64,000 nt of DNA from Martinezella rhizogenes (GCF_000799715.1 NZ_JUHG01000015.1:372001-436000); one strand, 5' to 3'. Positions 15,969 to 25,216 are shown, numbered from the stretch's first letter. Notes: generated from the sequence alone by a model not told the origin. Made by a program: numbers and translations.

Positions 15969-17096
15969 ATGGCTGATTCTGAGAATAGCAGAACTTTGCC
16001 TGCAATTTCGCGCAGAAAAGAAAAGCCGGTGCGTGGCGCGTCAGAAAGCCTGCCATACATCATCGATCGCAGAAATCTCCTCGCCGTCGCTTCGCGCTTT
16101 CTGACTTCTCACATCGAAGAACCAGACGCTGCGCCAAGAGAGCCAGGCCCGACCCCCGTCAGAGACATGTGGCCTCGCTGGTATGCTTGCCACCAGCAAC
16201 GCGTGAGCACCACCCGTCGTAGAGAAAAGCTCGAAAAGCAATTGCTCGAAGAGACCGGTGGTCTTCCCGCCGCGATACTGCGAAATGTTGGAAAGCACGG
16301 TGCCGTCGAGGTCCGCTCTTTTGCCGACATCAATCAAATGGCCGCTCAGCTGGATGCCGAACACCTGTCGCAGGCGCGAGCCGAGCTTCGATCGCGCCGA
16401 AGACGATGGAAGGAAGCGGATCAGCGACTGGGATACAGCCTGGCGGTCGCTCTGGAGCAGGAGCTCGCGGAACAGGCCGGTATATCCGGACGTGTCATGT
16501 TGATCACCCGGCCCTCCTCACTGACCGAAATCACCGCAAAGCTCCATTGCCTGATCGTCATGTACGATCCCGGCCTGAAGCTCGAGAATGCACCTTGGCC
16601 GGAGTTGCGGACGATGCTGAAGGATCTTATCCGCATTGCTGAGAAGCGCCGGCAGAAATCATGCAATGGATTTGCATATGCTGGTAAAGCGGGAGGCGCA
16701 CGCGGCGTCCTGAATTTGGCGAGGCAGTACCATGACGCAGCCAACAAGCTTGGCGAGAGCTCGTCCTACCCCAATCAAACACCACGACGCCTTCTCGCCC
16801 TTTATGCGATGGAGCTCTATCTGAACGCATTCTTGCTCGCCAAGGGCGTGAACCTCCCTACGATCCGCGACCTGCGGCACGACCTCGGCGAGCGGGCGCG
16901 CATAGCGTCTGAAGCTGGCCTTGTTCTGCGCAAGCGCACGGTGACGCACCTAGGAATGCTCTCCGCAAGCAACGAGTATCACGTTATGAGGTATGCCCCA
17001 GAGCTTACGTCCACGCTGTCACAGGTGAACCGGGTCATGGCGACCGTCGATGAGCTGTCGCGGAAGGTGCGAAAGGCGCTGCGGGCATCCTCTTGA
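15969..17096 (+). CDS. Uncharacterised protein with a C-terminal HEPN-like region
   Basis: This 375-aa protein has no recognised enzyme domain in its first 220 residues, which contain charged helical stretches (TTRRREKLEKQLLEE and ARAELRSRRRRWKEADQRLG) and likely coiled coil. From about 265 it resembles HEPN proteins: ALYAMELYLNAFLLAKGV, then LRHDLGERARIASEAGLVL, then RKRTVTHLG. Arg321 and His327 fit the Rx4-6H ribonuclease motif of HEPN domains. The protein sits beside a solo HTH regulator and a Fic protein inside the IS6-bounded segment, a setting typical of toxin or defence genes. Function is inferred only. Confidence 0.6.
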   Translation: MADSENSRTLPAISRRKEKPVRGASESLPYIIDRRNLLAVASRFLTSHIEEPDAAPREPGPTPVRDMWPRWYACHQQRVSTTRRREKLEKQLLEETGGLPAAILRNVGKHGAVEVRSFADINQMAAQLDAEHLSQARAELRSRRRRWKEADQRLGYSLAVALEQELAEQAGISGRVMLITRPSSLTEITAKLHCLIVMYDPGLKLENAPWPELRTMLKDLIRIAEKRRQKSCNGFAYAGKAGGARGVLNLARQYHDAANKLGESSSYPNQTPRRLLALYAMELYLNAFLLAKGVNLPTIRDLRHDLGERARIASEAGLVLRKRTVTHLGMLSASNEYHVMRYAPELTSTLSQVNRVMATVDELSRKVRKALRASS

Positions 17097-17550
17097 TGAC
17101 ATCTTACCTCCGTGTCTGGAGGTGATTGCAATCGACTTCCAGAGGTTTCCAAGCGGTATCCCGCTTGCCAGCGTCAGATATTGCGGAATTCCGCACGCCT
17201 TGCTGTGGGACTTGGGACTTTGATCCTCACCCGCCCAAAAGGTAGGTTGGACGGTTAAGGAGCGTCATGCAGCCTTGCGGAAGCCGACCACTTCCGTTTG
17301 CCGATGGCCAGTTCGAAGCTGTGCGCCATCGCTATGCTCGGGCATCGAAACTCGGCGGCCGGCGACTGCCCGATTGTCGCTCTATACCCAATATTGCATC
17401 CGAAGCCGATGCACCATCGACATAGGCTTGTGCCACACGCTCGTCCCGCCATGACGGCTTTTCGGGTGTGGGAATGCTGACACAGCGCATTTTTCTTAAT
17501 GCGCAGCCGAGTTGGAACGGTGGCACCCTTTTCGGCTGCCACCGTTTCGA
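17097..17550. other. Gene-free stretch between HEPN-like and SDR genes
   Basis: No convincing gene, repeat or RNA was recognised in these 454 bases. Open frames on both strands lack recognisable domains. A minus-strand frame ending HSFELAIGKRKWSASA may be the tail of a lost gene. Confidence 0.35.
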
Positions 17551-18303
17551 TTACAAACCTGCCTCGGCCATCCAAAGCTCGGCATCAGCACCGGCCGGAA
17601 TTCGCAGCGGGGCGGATGGATCGGTGGCGGCTCGCCAGACCGCCTCCGCCACGTCGGGTGCATGCGTCACAGGACCGGTGTCGTCCCGCACGCCCTTTAC
17701 GAATTGCTGGATCAATGGCGCATAATCCGGATCGTCCAAACCACGCAAATGTGGACGCGCGTTCTCCCCAAAACGTGTTTCCGGCGAACGGCCTGGCAAG
17801 ACGATATGCACCCGCACGCCAAACGGCTCCATCTCGATCGCCAGGGACTCGGTGAAGGCGTTCACGGCTGCCTTGCTCGCCCGGTAAATCCCAACCACCG
17901 GTAGGGTCTTGACCGTCACAGTGGACGTGACATTGATGATGACCCCCGCCCGGCGTTGACGCATCTGGGGCAATACCGCTTGAACCATTGCCAATGTACC
18001 GATCGTATTTGTCTGAAACAGCGACTGCACCGTCTCCGGTGCCGTCAGCTCGATTGGTGAGGGCGCGCCGAAACCGGCATTGTTGACCAGTACATCTATC
18101 GAACCGGCATCTTTTACAGCTTTCGCGACGCTTGCTGGATCGGTGACGTCGAGCGCCAGAACGCGCAGGCGTTCGGAAACCGGTAGTAGCTCGGGTTTTG
18201 GCGTGCGCATTGTCGCGATCACATACCACCCCCGATCAAGAAACAGTTTCGCAGCCTCCAGACCGAAGCCAGACGAGCAACCAGTGATCAATATTGTGGA
18301 CAT
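17551..18303 (-). CDS. Short-chain dehydrogenase/reductase (classical SDR)
   Basis: This 250-aa protein has the TGCSSGFG nucleotide-binding motif at residues 8-15, NNAG at the end of beta-4, a catalytic Ser in INVTSTVTV and YRASK as the Tyr/Lys pair. The start at 18303 begins MSTILITG and is the usual SDR N-terminus; an upstream extension would cross the operator. The gene is divergent from an AraC-type regulator, a common arrangement in which the regulator controls the SDR. The substrate cannot be told. Confidence 0.9.
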   Translation of the reverse strand: MSTILITGCSSGFGLEAAKLFLDRGWYVIATMRTPKPELLPVSERLRVLALDVTDPASVAKAVKDAGSIDVLVNNAGFGAPSPIELTAPETVQSLFQTNTIGTLAMVQAVLPQMRQRRAGVIINVTSTVTVKTLPVVGIYRASKAAVNAFTESLAIEMEPFGVRVHIVLPGRSPETRFGENARPHLRGLDDPDYAPLIQQFVKGVRDDTGPVTHAPDVAEAVWRAATDPSAPLRIPAGADAELWMAEAGL

Positions 18304-18349
18304 GAACTTCTCCAACCAAAAGGAATGATCCCATGGTAGTGACCGATCG

Positions 18350-18376
18350 AGAGACTTTATATATGCTAAAGTCTCT
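18350..18376. promoter_or_regulatory. 10-bp inverted repeat between SDR and AraC genes
   Basis: AGAGACTTTA (18350-18359) and TAAAGTCTCT (18367-18376) are perfect inverted repeats with a 7-base spacer. They lie midway in the 97-bp divergent gap. This is a strong candidate operator for the AraC-type protein. Confidence 0.65.
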
Positions 18377-18400
18377 GTTTCTTTAGCGTCAGTCCTGGTT

Positions 18401-19309
18401 ATGACAGTCGATCCCCTTAGCGAAATCGTCACACTGTTGCAGCCGACCGCACGCTCGTCGAAGCTGGTGGAATGCGCCGGCTTCTGGCGAATTCACCGGC
18501 CGGCCACAGGCGAACCATTCTACTGCGCAATCCTCGAGGGGCGTTGCCGCGTGGCGTTTGGAGGACATCAGCCTTTCATCCTCCAGGCCGGTGACTTCGT
18601 GCTCGTGCCGGCCATGCGCGACCTCGTCAACGAGAGCGTCGACGCACCAGCCGATCTGTCCGCCATGGTCCCGATGCAGTTGAACGGCGGCCATTTCCGT
18701 GTCGGCCGCCTCGAGGGCCCGGTGGATCTGCGCATGCGCATAGGGCATTGCAGCTTCGGCGCGCCGGATGCGGCCTTGCTCGTTTCCCTGTTGCCTGATG
18801 TGGTTATCGTTCGCGACGAGCCCCGACTTGCTACGCTGATGCAATTGGTCAGCGAGGAGACACGTGAGCAGCGTCCGGCGCGAGAGCTGGTGTTGGAACG
18901 GCTGCTGGAGGTGTTGTTGATTGAAGCGTTGCGATCCAGCACGGACATCACCGCTGCGCCCGGTCTGAGCCGCGGTCTTGCCGATGAACGATTGGCGGCA
19001 GCACTTCACGCAATGCACGCGCGTCCCGCCTATCCTTGGACGGTGGCGGATCTCGCAATCGAAGCAGCCCTATCCAGATCAGCTTTTTTTGCGCGTTTCG
19101 GCCGCATCGTCGGCTTGCCGCCGATGGAATATCTACTGGCATGGCGTATGGCTCTTGCAAAGCAGCTGTTGCGTAGCCGTGAATTAGGCATGGATCAAGT
19201 GGCCGAACGCGTAGGTTACGCATCGGCAAGCACCTTTAGCGTTGCCTTTGCCAGATATGCAGGCATGCCGCCCGCTCGATACGCCCGCAGCTATGTAGGA
19301 AGCGATTGA
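18401..19309 (+). CDS. AraC-family regulator with Cupin_6 sensor domain
   Basis: This 302-aa protein has an N-terminal cupin region (residues 1-170: PFYCAILEGRCRVAFGGHQPFILQAGDFVLVPA) and a C-terminal AraC HTH (about 200-295: MHARPAYPWTVADLAIEAALSRSAFFARF and VGYASASTFSVAFARYAGMPPARYARS). This architecture regulates divergent oxidoreductase genes in many proteobacteria. The perfect inverted repeat at 18350-18376 is its probable binding site. Confidence 0.92.
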   Translation: MTVDPLSEIVTLLQPTARSSKLVECAGFWRIHRPATGEPFYCAILEGRCRVAFGGHQPFILQAGDFVLVPAMRDLVNESVDAPADLSAMVPMQLNGGHFRVGRLEGPVDLRMRIGHCSFGAPDAALLVSLLPDVVIVRDEPRLATLMQLVSEETREQRPARELVLERLLEVLLIEALRSSTDITAAPGLSRGLADERLAAALHAMHARPAYPWTVADLAIEAALSRSAFFARFGRIVGLPPMEYLLAWRMALAKQLLRSRELGMDQVAERVGYASASTFSVAFARYAGMPPARYARSYVGSD

Positions 19310-19887
19310 ACTCACTGCTCGCTACATTGTAAATTGTGCTGCCAATCGAAATTGCGGAAGCTTTGTTTATTGCCGAGGCAAAAAGAAGGTCTTGAAGAGT
19401 TTCGAACCAGCGACCCCTCGGTAAAATTTCAATGTCAAAACCAAATAGAAGTGCGATATCAACATTTGTATGGTTTTGTGGCGGAAGAGTTGGAATGTCC
19501 GCCGTGAAATGGAAACAACTTAATCTCGACAAGCTTCAGCCAGATGCGAGCAAGCCAGCGACTGCGCGATTGGCGAAAGTCCTTGGCGTCAAACCTCCCG
19601 CGTAACGGGCGCCTCCGGACACATGGAACCAAGCCCAGGAATGCGAGATTCGCCTTGTCAAAATTCGGCCGCAGATGTTTAAATCGGTCTTAAAAAACAA
19701 GATTGGAAGCTAATCGATTTTAATTTGCTCAATAAAAAATTTTTGTTGCAGCGCGAAGAAAATCGCTCCTAACTCCCTTATGTTATTTTGTCCGTTGTAG
19801 GAAACGCGCAATGACAATTTCATTTCCGCTTACAGACAAACGTACCGTTGGCGAGCTGCTGAAGCATCTTAACGCGCATAAGTTGTT
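19310..19887. other. Accessory stretch with fragments only
   Basis: Copy C of the dispersed motif lies at 19388. A plus-strand frame at about 19500-19604 reads KWKQLNLDKLQPDASKPAT and ends LGVKPPA, which resembles the tail of a real but unidentified protein. A 57-codon frame at 19811-19984 (start MTISFPLTDKRTVGELLKHL) cannot be assigned. Confidence 0.35.
19388..19419. repeat. Short dispersed motif, copy C
   Basis: GGTCTTGAAGAGTTTCGAAC is followed by CAGCGACCCCTC. The TTCGAAC plus CGACCC pattern is the clearest tRNA-like version among the five copies (complement of a T-loop followed by an anticodon-side segment). Confidence 0.4.
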
Positions 19888-20235
19888 CTATCCTGGAAAC
19901 TGCGTCATCATGGTCAATCCCCTCGCCGCGCACGTTTCGTCCTGCCTTTCATATGCTCTCAGCACCGCTCGGACGGCCTGGTAGGCGCAAAACTCTTCGG
20001 TTGGACCCTTTTTTTGCCACGAGTTGTGCATCGGAGGTTGACGTTCGAACGCTGCCGAAGGCTTTTCCTGCATCAGGAAGCTTAGGATCATCACCACCGG
20101 ACCGATGGTCAACCTGCCAAACAACATCGTATTCCAAAGCGCCAAGATTCTTCCGGCAGCGCCGAGCTGTTCCCAGGCGGCTTGCGTAAAATACGAAAAC
20201 TCAGGATCTTCGATCGGATTGGTGGGAGTTGTCAC
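19888..20235 (-). CDS. Hypothetical open frame abutting the second IS6 copy, doubtful
   Basis: This 115-codon frame starts at a GTG inside the IS left end and reads IEDPEFSYFTQAAWEQLGAA and AAGRILALWNTMLFGRLTIG. No family was recognised. Because the start lies within the insertion sequence, it is either a truncated gene fused to the IS end or a chance frame. Confidence 0.3.
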   Translation of the reverse strand: MTTPTNPIEDPEFSYFTQAAWEQLGAAGRILALWNTMLFGRLTIGPVVMILSFLMQEKPSAAFERQPPMHNSWQKKGPTEEFCAYQAVRAVLRAYERQDETCAARGLTMMTQFPG

Positions 20236-20896
20236 GTTATCGAGCGGTGAACGATCTTCGTTGCAAGCCGTCTGCGATCAGGCAGACGCGCGGGTGACGG
20301 CCTTCCAGTGCGCCATTGCGCGGATGCGATGAATGTAGGTGGCCAGTGCGGATCGTTTGTGATGTGGGGTGACGAAAAGATTTCGAAGCGCGCAGAAGGT
20401 CGAGATGAAACGCTGCAGAACGAACGGAGTTTGTCGGTGATGATCCGCTTGGGCGACATGCCTACCTTCTTCAGTAGCCTGATCAGCAATCGCCTTGCGG
20501 CTTTCGTATCGCGCCGGCTTTGAACGATCTCGTCGAGAACATAACCGTCCTGGTCAACGGCACGCCAAAGCCAGTATTTGCGGCCAGCGATGGAAATCAC
20601 CACCTCATCCAGATGCCAGACATCCTGGCGCGAAGGTCGCCTGCGACGAAGCTTTTTAGCGTAGGCCGGTCCGAATTTCCGACCCCATCGACGGATCGTT
20701 TCATACGAGACGATAGTTCCGCGCTCCAGCGTATTTCCTCGACAAGGCGTAAGCTCAGCGGAAACCGATAATAGAGCCACACCGCATGCGAGATGATCTG
20801 TTGCGGGAAACGATGGCGCTTGTAGCTAACGGCAGGGCTCTTCATCCCACCGTCTCCACGCCCAATTCACTGACGCAGCGTTTATGTGATAACACC
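20225..20896 (-). mobile_element. IS6-family insertion sequence, copy 2 (internally deleted)
   Basis: This copy is about 672 bp, some 135 bp shorter than copy 1, with the same terminal sequences (GGAGTTGTCA at the left; complement of GGTGTTATCA at the right) and the same orientation. Together with copy 1 it brackets about 7 kb, a pseudo-compound transposon arrangement. Confidence 0.8.
20232..20845 (-). pseudogene. Broken IS6-family transposase
   Basis: The N-terminus starts as MKSPAVSYKRHRFPQQIISH at 20845 and shifts frame after LRLVEE. It continues in another frame through VSYETIRRWGRKF and WHLDEVVISIAGRKYWLW to RIITDKL. About 40 codons between ITDKL and FCSVSSRPSARFEIF, which include the catalytic Glu, are deleted relative to copy 1. 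The product would be inactive. Confidence 0.88.
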
Positions 20897-21181
20897 CAAA
20901 CAATTCATCCGACCTGCGATACAACCTAAACTGGACATTTTATCCCGAGAATTGAGACAATTTGTCCATCTCCATAAACCGCTTCGGATCAACTACTTGA
21001 TTTGGCGACCTTCGCGGAAATGGCATGTTTGTTGCACAGCGTCACCACACGGACAGTCACCGACGAAATTTGACATGCCCCTTTTCGATGATCGTCACTA
21101 TCCTGCCCTGAGTTGTTTTAGTCATATTGCCGTCCTATTACCGCCCTCATCCCTCAGACGCCCTAAACCAAAATCTCTGCA
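20897..21181. other. Leader region of the histidine kinase operon
   Basis: No gene was recognised in these 285 bases between the IS end and the kinase start. It must hold the promoter of the two-component system; no confident -35/-10 pair or operator was picked out. Confidence 0.35.
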
Positions 21182-22885
21182 ATGCTTGATCAATGGTATC
21201 CGCACAAAATGCACATCTGGTTGAAAATCCGTCGGCAATTCTTTCGATCGATGCCGTCGATCATCCTGGGTCTGTGCATCGTATCATTGCTCTCTTATGA
21301 ACTGTGGCGAAGCCATGCAGCGGCTCAAGACGAGGCGGAAAAGACCGTATTTAACCTCGTTCACGTCATGTCCGAGCAGGTGGCAAGGACCGTTCAGTCC
21401 ATCGACCTGAACTTGCAAGATATTGCAGCCGAAATAGCAAAGAACCCTGGCTTGCCCGATAACGATTCAACGTTTCGCGGCGAGTTGCATAAGCGGCTGG
21501 CAACGCTGCCTTATGTGCGGGCGTTGTTCGTGATTGGAGCTGACGGCTTCATCTCTCACGATACGGATTACCCATCAACGCCGCATGTTAGCCTTGCCGA
21601 TCGGGAATACTTCCGGGTGCACCAATCGGATGCGTCCGTTCAGATGCAGATTAGCGGCCCGTTGAAAAGCCGCTCAGTGGGTGTCTGGTTCATCAGCATG
21701 AGCAGAAGGATCAATGCGCCGAATGGTGATTTTCGGGGCATTGTCGTTGCGGCTGTGGAACCACTCTACTTCGAGCGTTTCTACAGACAAATGTGGATGG
21801 GCGACGGCACGATCCTGCTCTTGCTGGAGAACGGAACACTGCTTGCCCGTTCGCCAGAAAACGATCTGGCGATGGGAACCTCTTTTGCCGCCGTAGAGCC
21901 CTTCCGCAGCCTGCTCAAGACCAACAGCCATGGTGTTTTGTGGGGCCCTAGTCCGATTGACGGTGTTCCTCGGTTGACAGGCTATCAGCGCGTGGACTCG
22001 GCTCCTATCGTCATGCTCATGACACTCAACGAGAATGAACTCATGCGCGCGTGGCATTCCCACGCCACCGTTGCTGTTATCGGTGCGGCGATCCTGCTGC
22101 TCCTGCTTCTGGCGCTCGAATGGCTATCACGCCGCAACAGGCATCGGGAGGAATTAGCGCGGTTGCGATCAGTGCAAACGCAGAGGTTGGAGGCAATCGG
22201 ACGTTTTGCCGGCGGTATCGCGCACGATCTCGGCAATCTCATGCGGATTGTTCGCTCGGGCGTTACGGTTATCAGACCGATGATCGAAGACAAGCCCAAT
22301 GCGCTCGCTGCGTTGGACGAGATTGACCTATCGCTTGTGGCCGGCCGAAATATGGTCAGTCAGCTGCTTTCCTATGCCAAGGACACGAAAATTCGGCTCG
22401 AGGCCGCCGATATCAACGTGCTCGTTTCCGAGGTTTTGCCAATACTGGGACAAGCTGCAGGGCCAATATCGACGGTCGTAACGACGTTGGCTGAGGAAGA
22501 AGCGATAAGCCTTGTGGATGAGATCCAGTTCAAATCCTCTCTCGTCAATCTGGTGCTGAACGCGCGCGATTCGATGCCTTTAGGAGGAATAATCGCGATC
22601 GATGTAAGGATCGCCGAAGAGGCGGAGGTCAATGGCTCTGCGCGTTGGATTGATGTCAATGTGAGTGACGAGGGTACCGGGATGACGGACGACGTCCGTC
22701 ATCAGGCTTTCGATCCCTTCTTCACGACGAAAGACTCAGGTTCGGGTAGTGGTGTGGGATTGAGCCAGGTGCTGGATTTCGTTCGCCAGTGCAGCGGGCG
22801 CGTGGAAGTTTTCAGTAGAAAGGACAGCGGCACCACCATCAGGCTTCGCTTGCCCCTGGAAGAGATACCCGGCACAAAGGAATGA
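21182..22885 (+). CDS. Membrane sensor histidine kinase with extracytoplasmic Cache-type domain
   Basis: This 567-aa kinase has a transmembrane helix at about 20-40 (SIILGLCIVSLLSYELW), a periplasmic domain of about 250 residues with dCache features (YVRALFVIGADGFISHDT, SLADREYFRVHQ), and a second membrane helix near 298-320. The dimerisation box GRFAGGIAHDLGNLM carries His348. The ATPase domain holds the N box (NLVLNARDSMP), G1 (DEGTGM) and FFTTKDSGSGSGVGL. It has HDLGN where most relatives have HDFNN. The start is uncertain: 21182 and 21209 (beginning MHIWLKIRR) both lack a clear ribosome-binding site. The response regulator follows 70 bases later. Confidence 0.92.
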   Translation: MLDQWYPHKMHIWLKIRRQFFRSMPSIILGLCIVSLLSYELWRSHAAAQDEAEKTVFNLVHVMSEQVARTVQSIDLNLQDIAAEIAKNPGLPDNDSTFRGELHKRLATLPYVRALFVIGADGFISHDTDYPSTPHVSLADREYFRVHQSDASVQMQISGPLKSRSVGVWFISMSRRINAPNGDFRGIVVAAVEPLYFERFYRQMWMGDGTILLLLENGTLLARSPENDLAMGTSFAAVEPFRSLLKTNSHGVLWGPSPIDGVPRLTGYQRVDSAPIVMLMTLNENELMRAWHSHATVAVIGAAILLLLLLALEWLSRRNRHREELARLRSVQTQRLEAIGRFAGGIAHDLGNLMRIVRSGVTVIRPMIEDKPNALAALDEIDLSLVAGRNMVSQLLSYAKDTKIRLEAADINVLVSEVLPILGQAAGPISTVVTTLAEEEAISLVDEIQFKSSLVNLVLNARDSMPLGGIIAIDVRIAEEAEVNGSARWIDVNVSDEGTGMTDDVRHQAFDPFFTTKDSGSGSGVGLSQVLDFVRQCSGRVEVFSRKDSGTTIRLRLPLEEIPGTKE

Positions 22886-22955
22886 AGGAGAAGCCCAACA
22901 GCAAAAGACTGAGGAGCGCCGATCAAGATCTCACGGCTTCGGAAAAGGACATTTC

Positions 22956-23612
22956 GTGTCTGCAGCAGATGCGCCACGCTTCAATATATTAATCGCGGAT
23001 GATCACCCTCTCATACGCGCCGGCATAAGAACATGTCTTGGCGCCCGCCCGCACTGGCACATATGCGCCGAAGCAGCAAACGGTGAAGCAACCGTTCACC
23101 TCGCACAGGAGTATAGGCCCCATCTCGTGATCCTCGACTTTGCCCTTCCTTTGCGCAACGGCCTGGAGGTCACCCGAGATCTTTGCCGTCAGTTTCCAGA
23201 GATGGCTGTGTTGATCTACACCATGCATACAGAGGATCAACTTGTCTTTGATCTCCTGGAAGCGGGAGCCCGCGGCTACGTATCGAAAAATGATGATGAC
23301 ATCACGCTAATTTTGGCCGTGGATGCTCTTGCTGCGGGGGGTACATATACCACTCACGCGGCCGGACGTCGTTCGCTTACGGCATCTCCATTTGGTCAGG
23401 AGACCACATCAATTTCGGCTCTGACCCCGCGTGAGTTGGAGGTTGTACGGTTGGTCGCAGAGGGCGAGACGAACAAAAGGATCGCGGCGCTTTTAAATAT
23501 CAGCATCAAAACCGTGGACACCCATAGAACAGCTGCGATGAGAAAGCTCGGCGTTCATACGGCAGTAGAGCTCGCGCGTTATGCGGTACGAATGAATTTG
23601 ATCCGACTCTGA
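22956..23612 (+). CDS. NarL/FixJ-family response regulator
   Basis: This 218-aa protein has a receiver domain (residues 10-125: ILIADDHPLIRAGI, the phosphoacceptor Asp61 in HLVILDFALPLRNG, and a Lys in GYVSKNDDD) and a LuxR-type HTH (LTPRELEVVRLVAEGETNKRIAALL through KTVDTHRTAAMRKLG). The start is GTG at 22956, preceded by AAAAGGAC. It pairs with the histidine kinase immediately upstream; the stimulus and targets are unknown. Confidence 0.93.
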   Translation: MSAADAPRFNILIADDHPLIRAGIRTCLGARPHWHICAEAANGEATVHLAQEYRPHLVILDFALPLRNGLEVTRDLCRQFPEMAVLIYTMHTEDQLVFDLLEAGARGYVSKNDDDITLILAVDALAAGGTYTTHAAGRRSLTASPFGQETTSISALTPRELEVVRLVAEGETNKRIAALLNISIKTVDTHRTAAMRKLGVHTAVELARYAVRMNLIRL

Positions 23613-23917
23613 TCCGCTAATCGGCCCGTCATGCCATATTGTGGCAACAGCTCGATCCCTCTCGTCACAAACTCAATGCATCTCAGGTAAATACCCGATG
23701 GCCTCATTCAAACGCAAATGTTAGGTCACGGAAAGTTCTTCTAATGACCAGATTGAGGGACGCGAACCGTTCCGAAGAATACCTTCTTTGGTCTACTCTG
23801 TTGGTTGTCACTTCTGCCGGACCAGAATATGCCGCATACGCAACCGAACTTCGTGTCATCCCGCCACTACGTAGATGTCACCGAGCGTTTCATCAATATC
23901 GGCTTCTGGAATGCTGA
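23613..23917. other. Gene-poor stretch upstream of the GGDEF-EAL gene
   Basis: No gene was recognised. It occupies the place where the N-terminal part of the following diguanylate cyclase should lie, but no matching DALTGLPNR-type sequence was found in any frame. Confidence 0.4.
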
Positions 23918-25216
23918 CAAGGGGATGGGCGAGGTCCGATTCTTGAGGCGAGCCTTGCCGCTCCGGGGGGCGGCCCCGGCCTTTTGTTTATCGACCTCGA
24001 CGGTTTTAAACTGGTGAACGACACTCGGAGTCACCGTGTCGGTGACGAGTTGCTGCGGCAAGTCCCAAACCGGCTGCGGACTGTCTGCGGAGCCCCGGCC
24101 ATGACGATCGGCCGGCTTGGCGGCGACGAATTCGCGGCGCTGATTCCGCATGATAATACACCGGCGCTGGTGCAGCTCGCCGCCCGGATCATTGACGTCC
24201 TGTCGTCGCCCTATGTCCTTGAGCATAATCGGCAGGTTCAAATCGGGGCATCGATCGGCATTGCCCTCGCCCCGATGCACGGGAACACCGGCGAGGCCCT
24301 GTTGGCCCGCGCCGACATAGCGCTCTACGCGGCCAAGGCTGCCGGCAAGGGAACCTACAAGCTCTTCTCTGACGACATGGAAAGTAAGATCCAGGAGCGC
24401 GTACGCCTGCAAGCCAAGCTGCGGGCATCTCTCCAGACGCGAGAAGGGCTATTCGTCTTCTATCAGCCAATCATCGACGCCCACACGAAGAAGGTCACGG
24501 CCCGCGAGGCGCTGATCCGCTGGCACCATTCGGAACGCGGCTGGATCTCGCCCAGCGAGTTCGTTCCGATCGCAGAGCAAAGCGGTCTGATAGACCAGCT
24601 TGGGGAATTCGTGCTGAGCACGGCCTGCCTCGATGCAGCCGGATGGGAGGACGGTGCGTGTGTGGCCGTCAATGTATCGGCAACACAGCTCGGCAAGGGC
24701 ACGATCGTGCCTGCTGTTCTGGAGGCCCTAGCACGTTCCGGCCTCTCGCCGAACCGGCTGGAAATCGAAGTCACCGAAACCGCCATGCTCGATGACGAAC
24801 ATGGGGGCATCGGAGACCTACGCCGCCTGCGTGACATTGGCGTGCGTGTGGCGCTGGACGACTTCGGGACTGGCTATTCTTCGCTCACCCATCTCCGTGC
24901 CTTCCCCTTCGACAAGATCAAGATCGACGGGTCGTTCGTGAAGGATGCCGTCGAGCGGCCGGAATCGGCTGCTGTTGTTCGAGCCATTGCCGATCTCGGC
25001 AAACGGCTGGGCGTGACCACGGTGGCAGAAGGCGTCGAAACGGAGGCCCATCTGAACCGAGTGCTCGAAGAAGGGTGCAGCGAGGTTCAAGGCTTTTTCT
25101 ACGGACAACCAGAACCAGGCACCAGGGACGCCGTCGCCGTGGCGGAGTTGAACAGGCAACAACCAAGATCGCTGCCGCCTGAAACCGGCAGAGCGCAACT
25201 CAATGAGCAACGGTAG
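23918..25216 (+). CDS. GGDEF-EAL c-di-GMP protein lacking the start of its GGDEF domain
   Basis: The open frame carries LLFIDLDGFKLVNDT, the intact RLGGDEF active-site loop and GKGTYKLF, then a full EAL domain with REALIRWHH, VNVSATQL, EVTETAML, LDDFGTGYSSL, KIKIDGSFV and AEGVETEAH. Phosphodiesterase residues are all present, so hydrolysis of c-di-GMP is plausible. The first 35 or so residues of the GGDEF domain and any sensor are missing, and the only plausible starts are weak (TTG at 23984). No RxxD inhibitory site precedes GGDEF. It is probably a 5'-truncated gene; whether it is still expressed is uncertain. Confidence 0.8.
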   Translation, partial: QGDGRGPILEASLAAPGGGPGLLFIDLDGFKLVNDTRSHRVGDELLRQVPNRLRTVCGAPAMTIGRLGGDEFAALIPHDNTPALVQLAARIIDVLSSPYVLEHNRQVQIGASIGIALAPMHGNTGEALLARADIALYAAKAAGKGTYKLFSDDMESKIQERVRLQAKLRASLQTREGLFVFYQPIIDAHTKKVTAREALIRWHHSERGWISPSEFVPIAEQSGLIDQLGEFVLSTACLDAAGWEDGACVAVNVSATQLGKGTIVPAVLEALARSGLSPNRLEIEVTETAMLDDEHGGIGDLRRLRDIGVRVALDDFGTGYSSLTHLRAFPFDKIKIDGSFVKDAVERPESAAVVRAIADLGKRLGVTTVAEGVETEAHLNRVLEEGCSEVQGFFYGQPEPGTRDAVAVAELNRQQPRSLPPETGRAQLNEQR

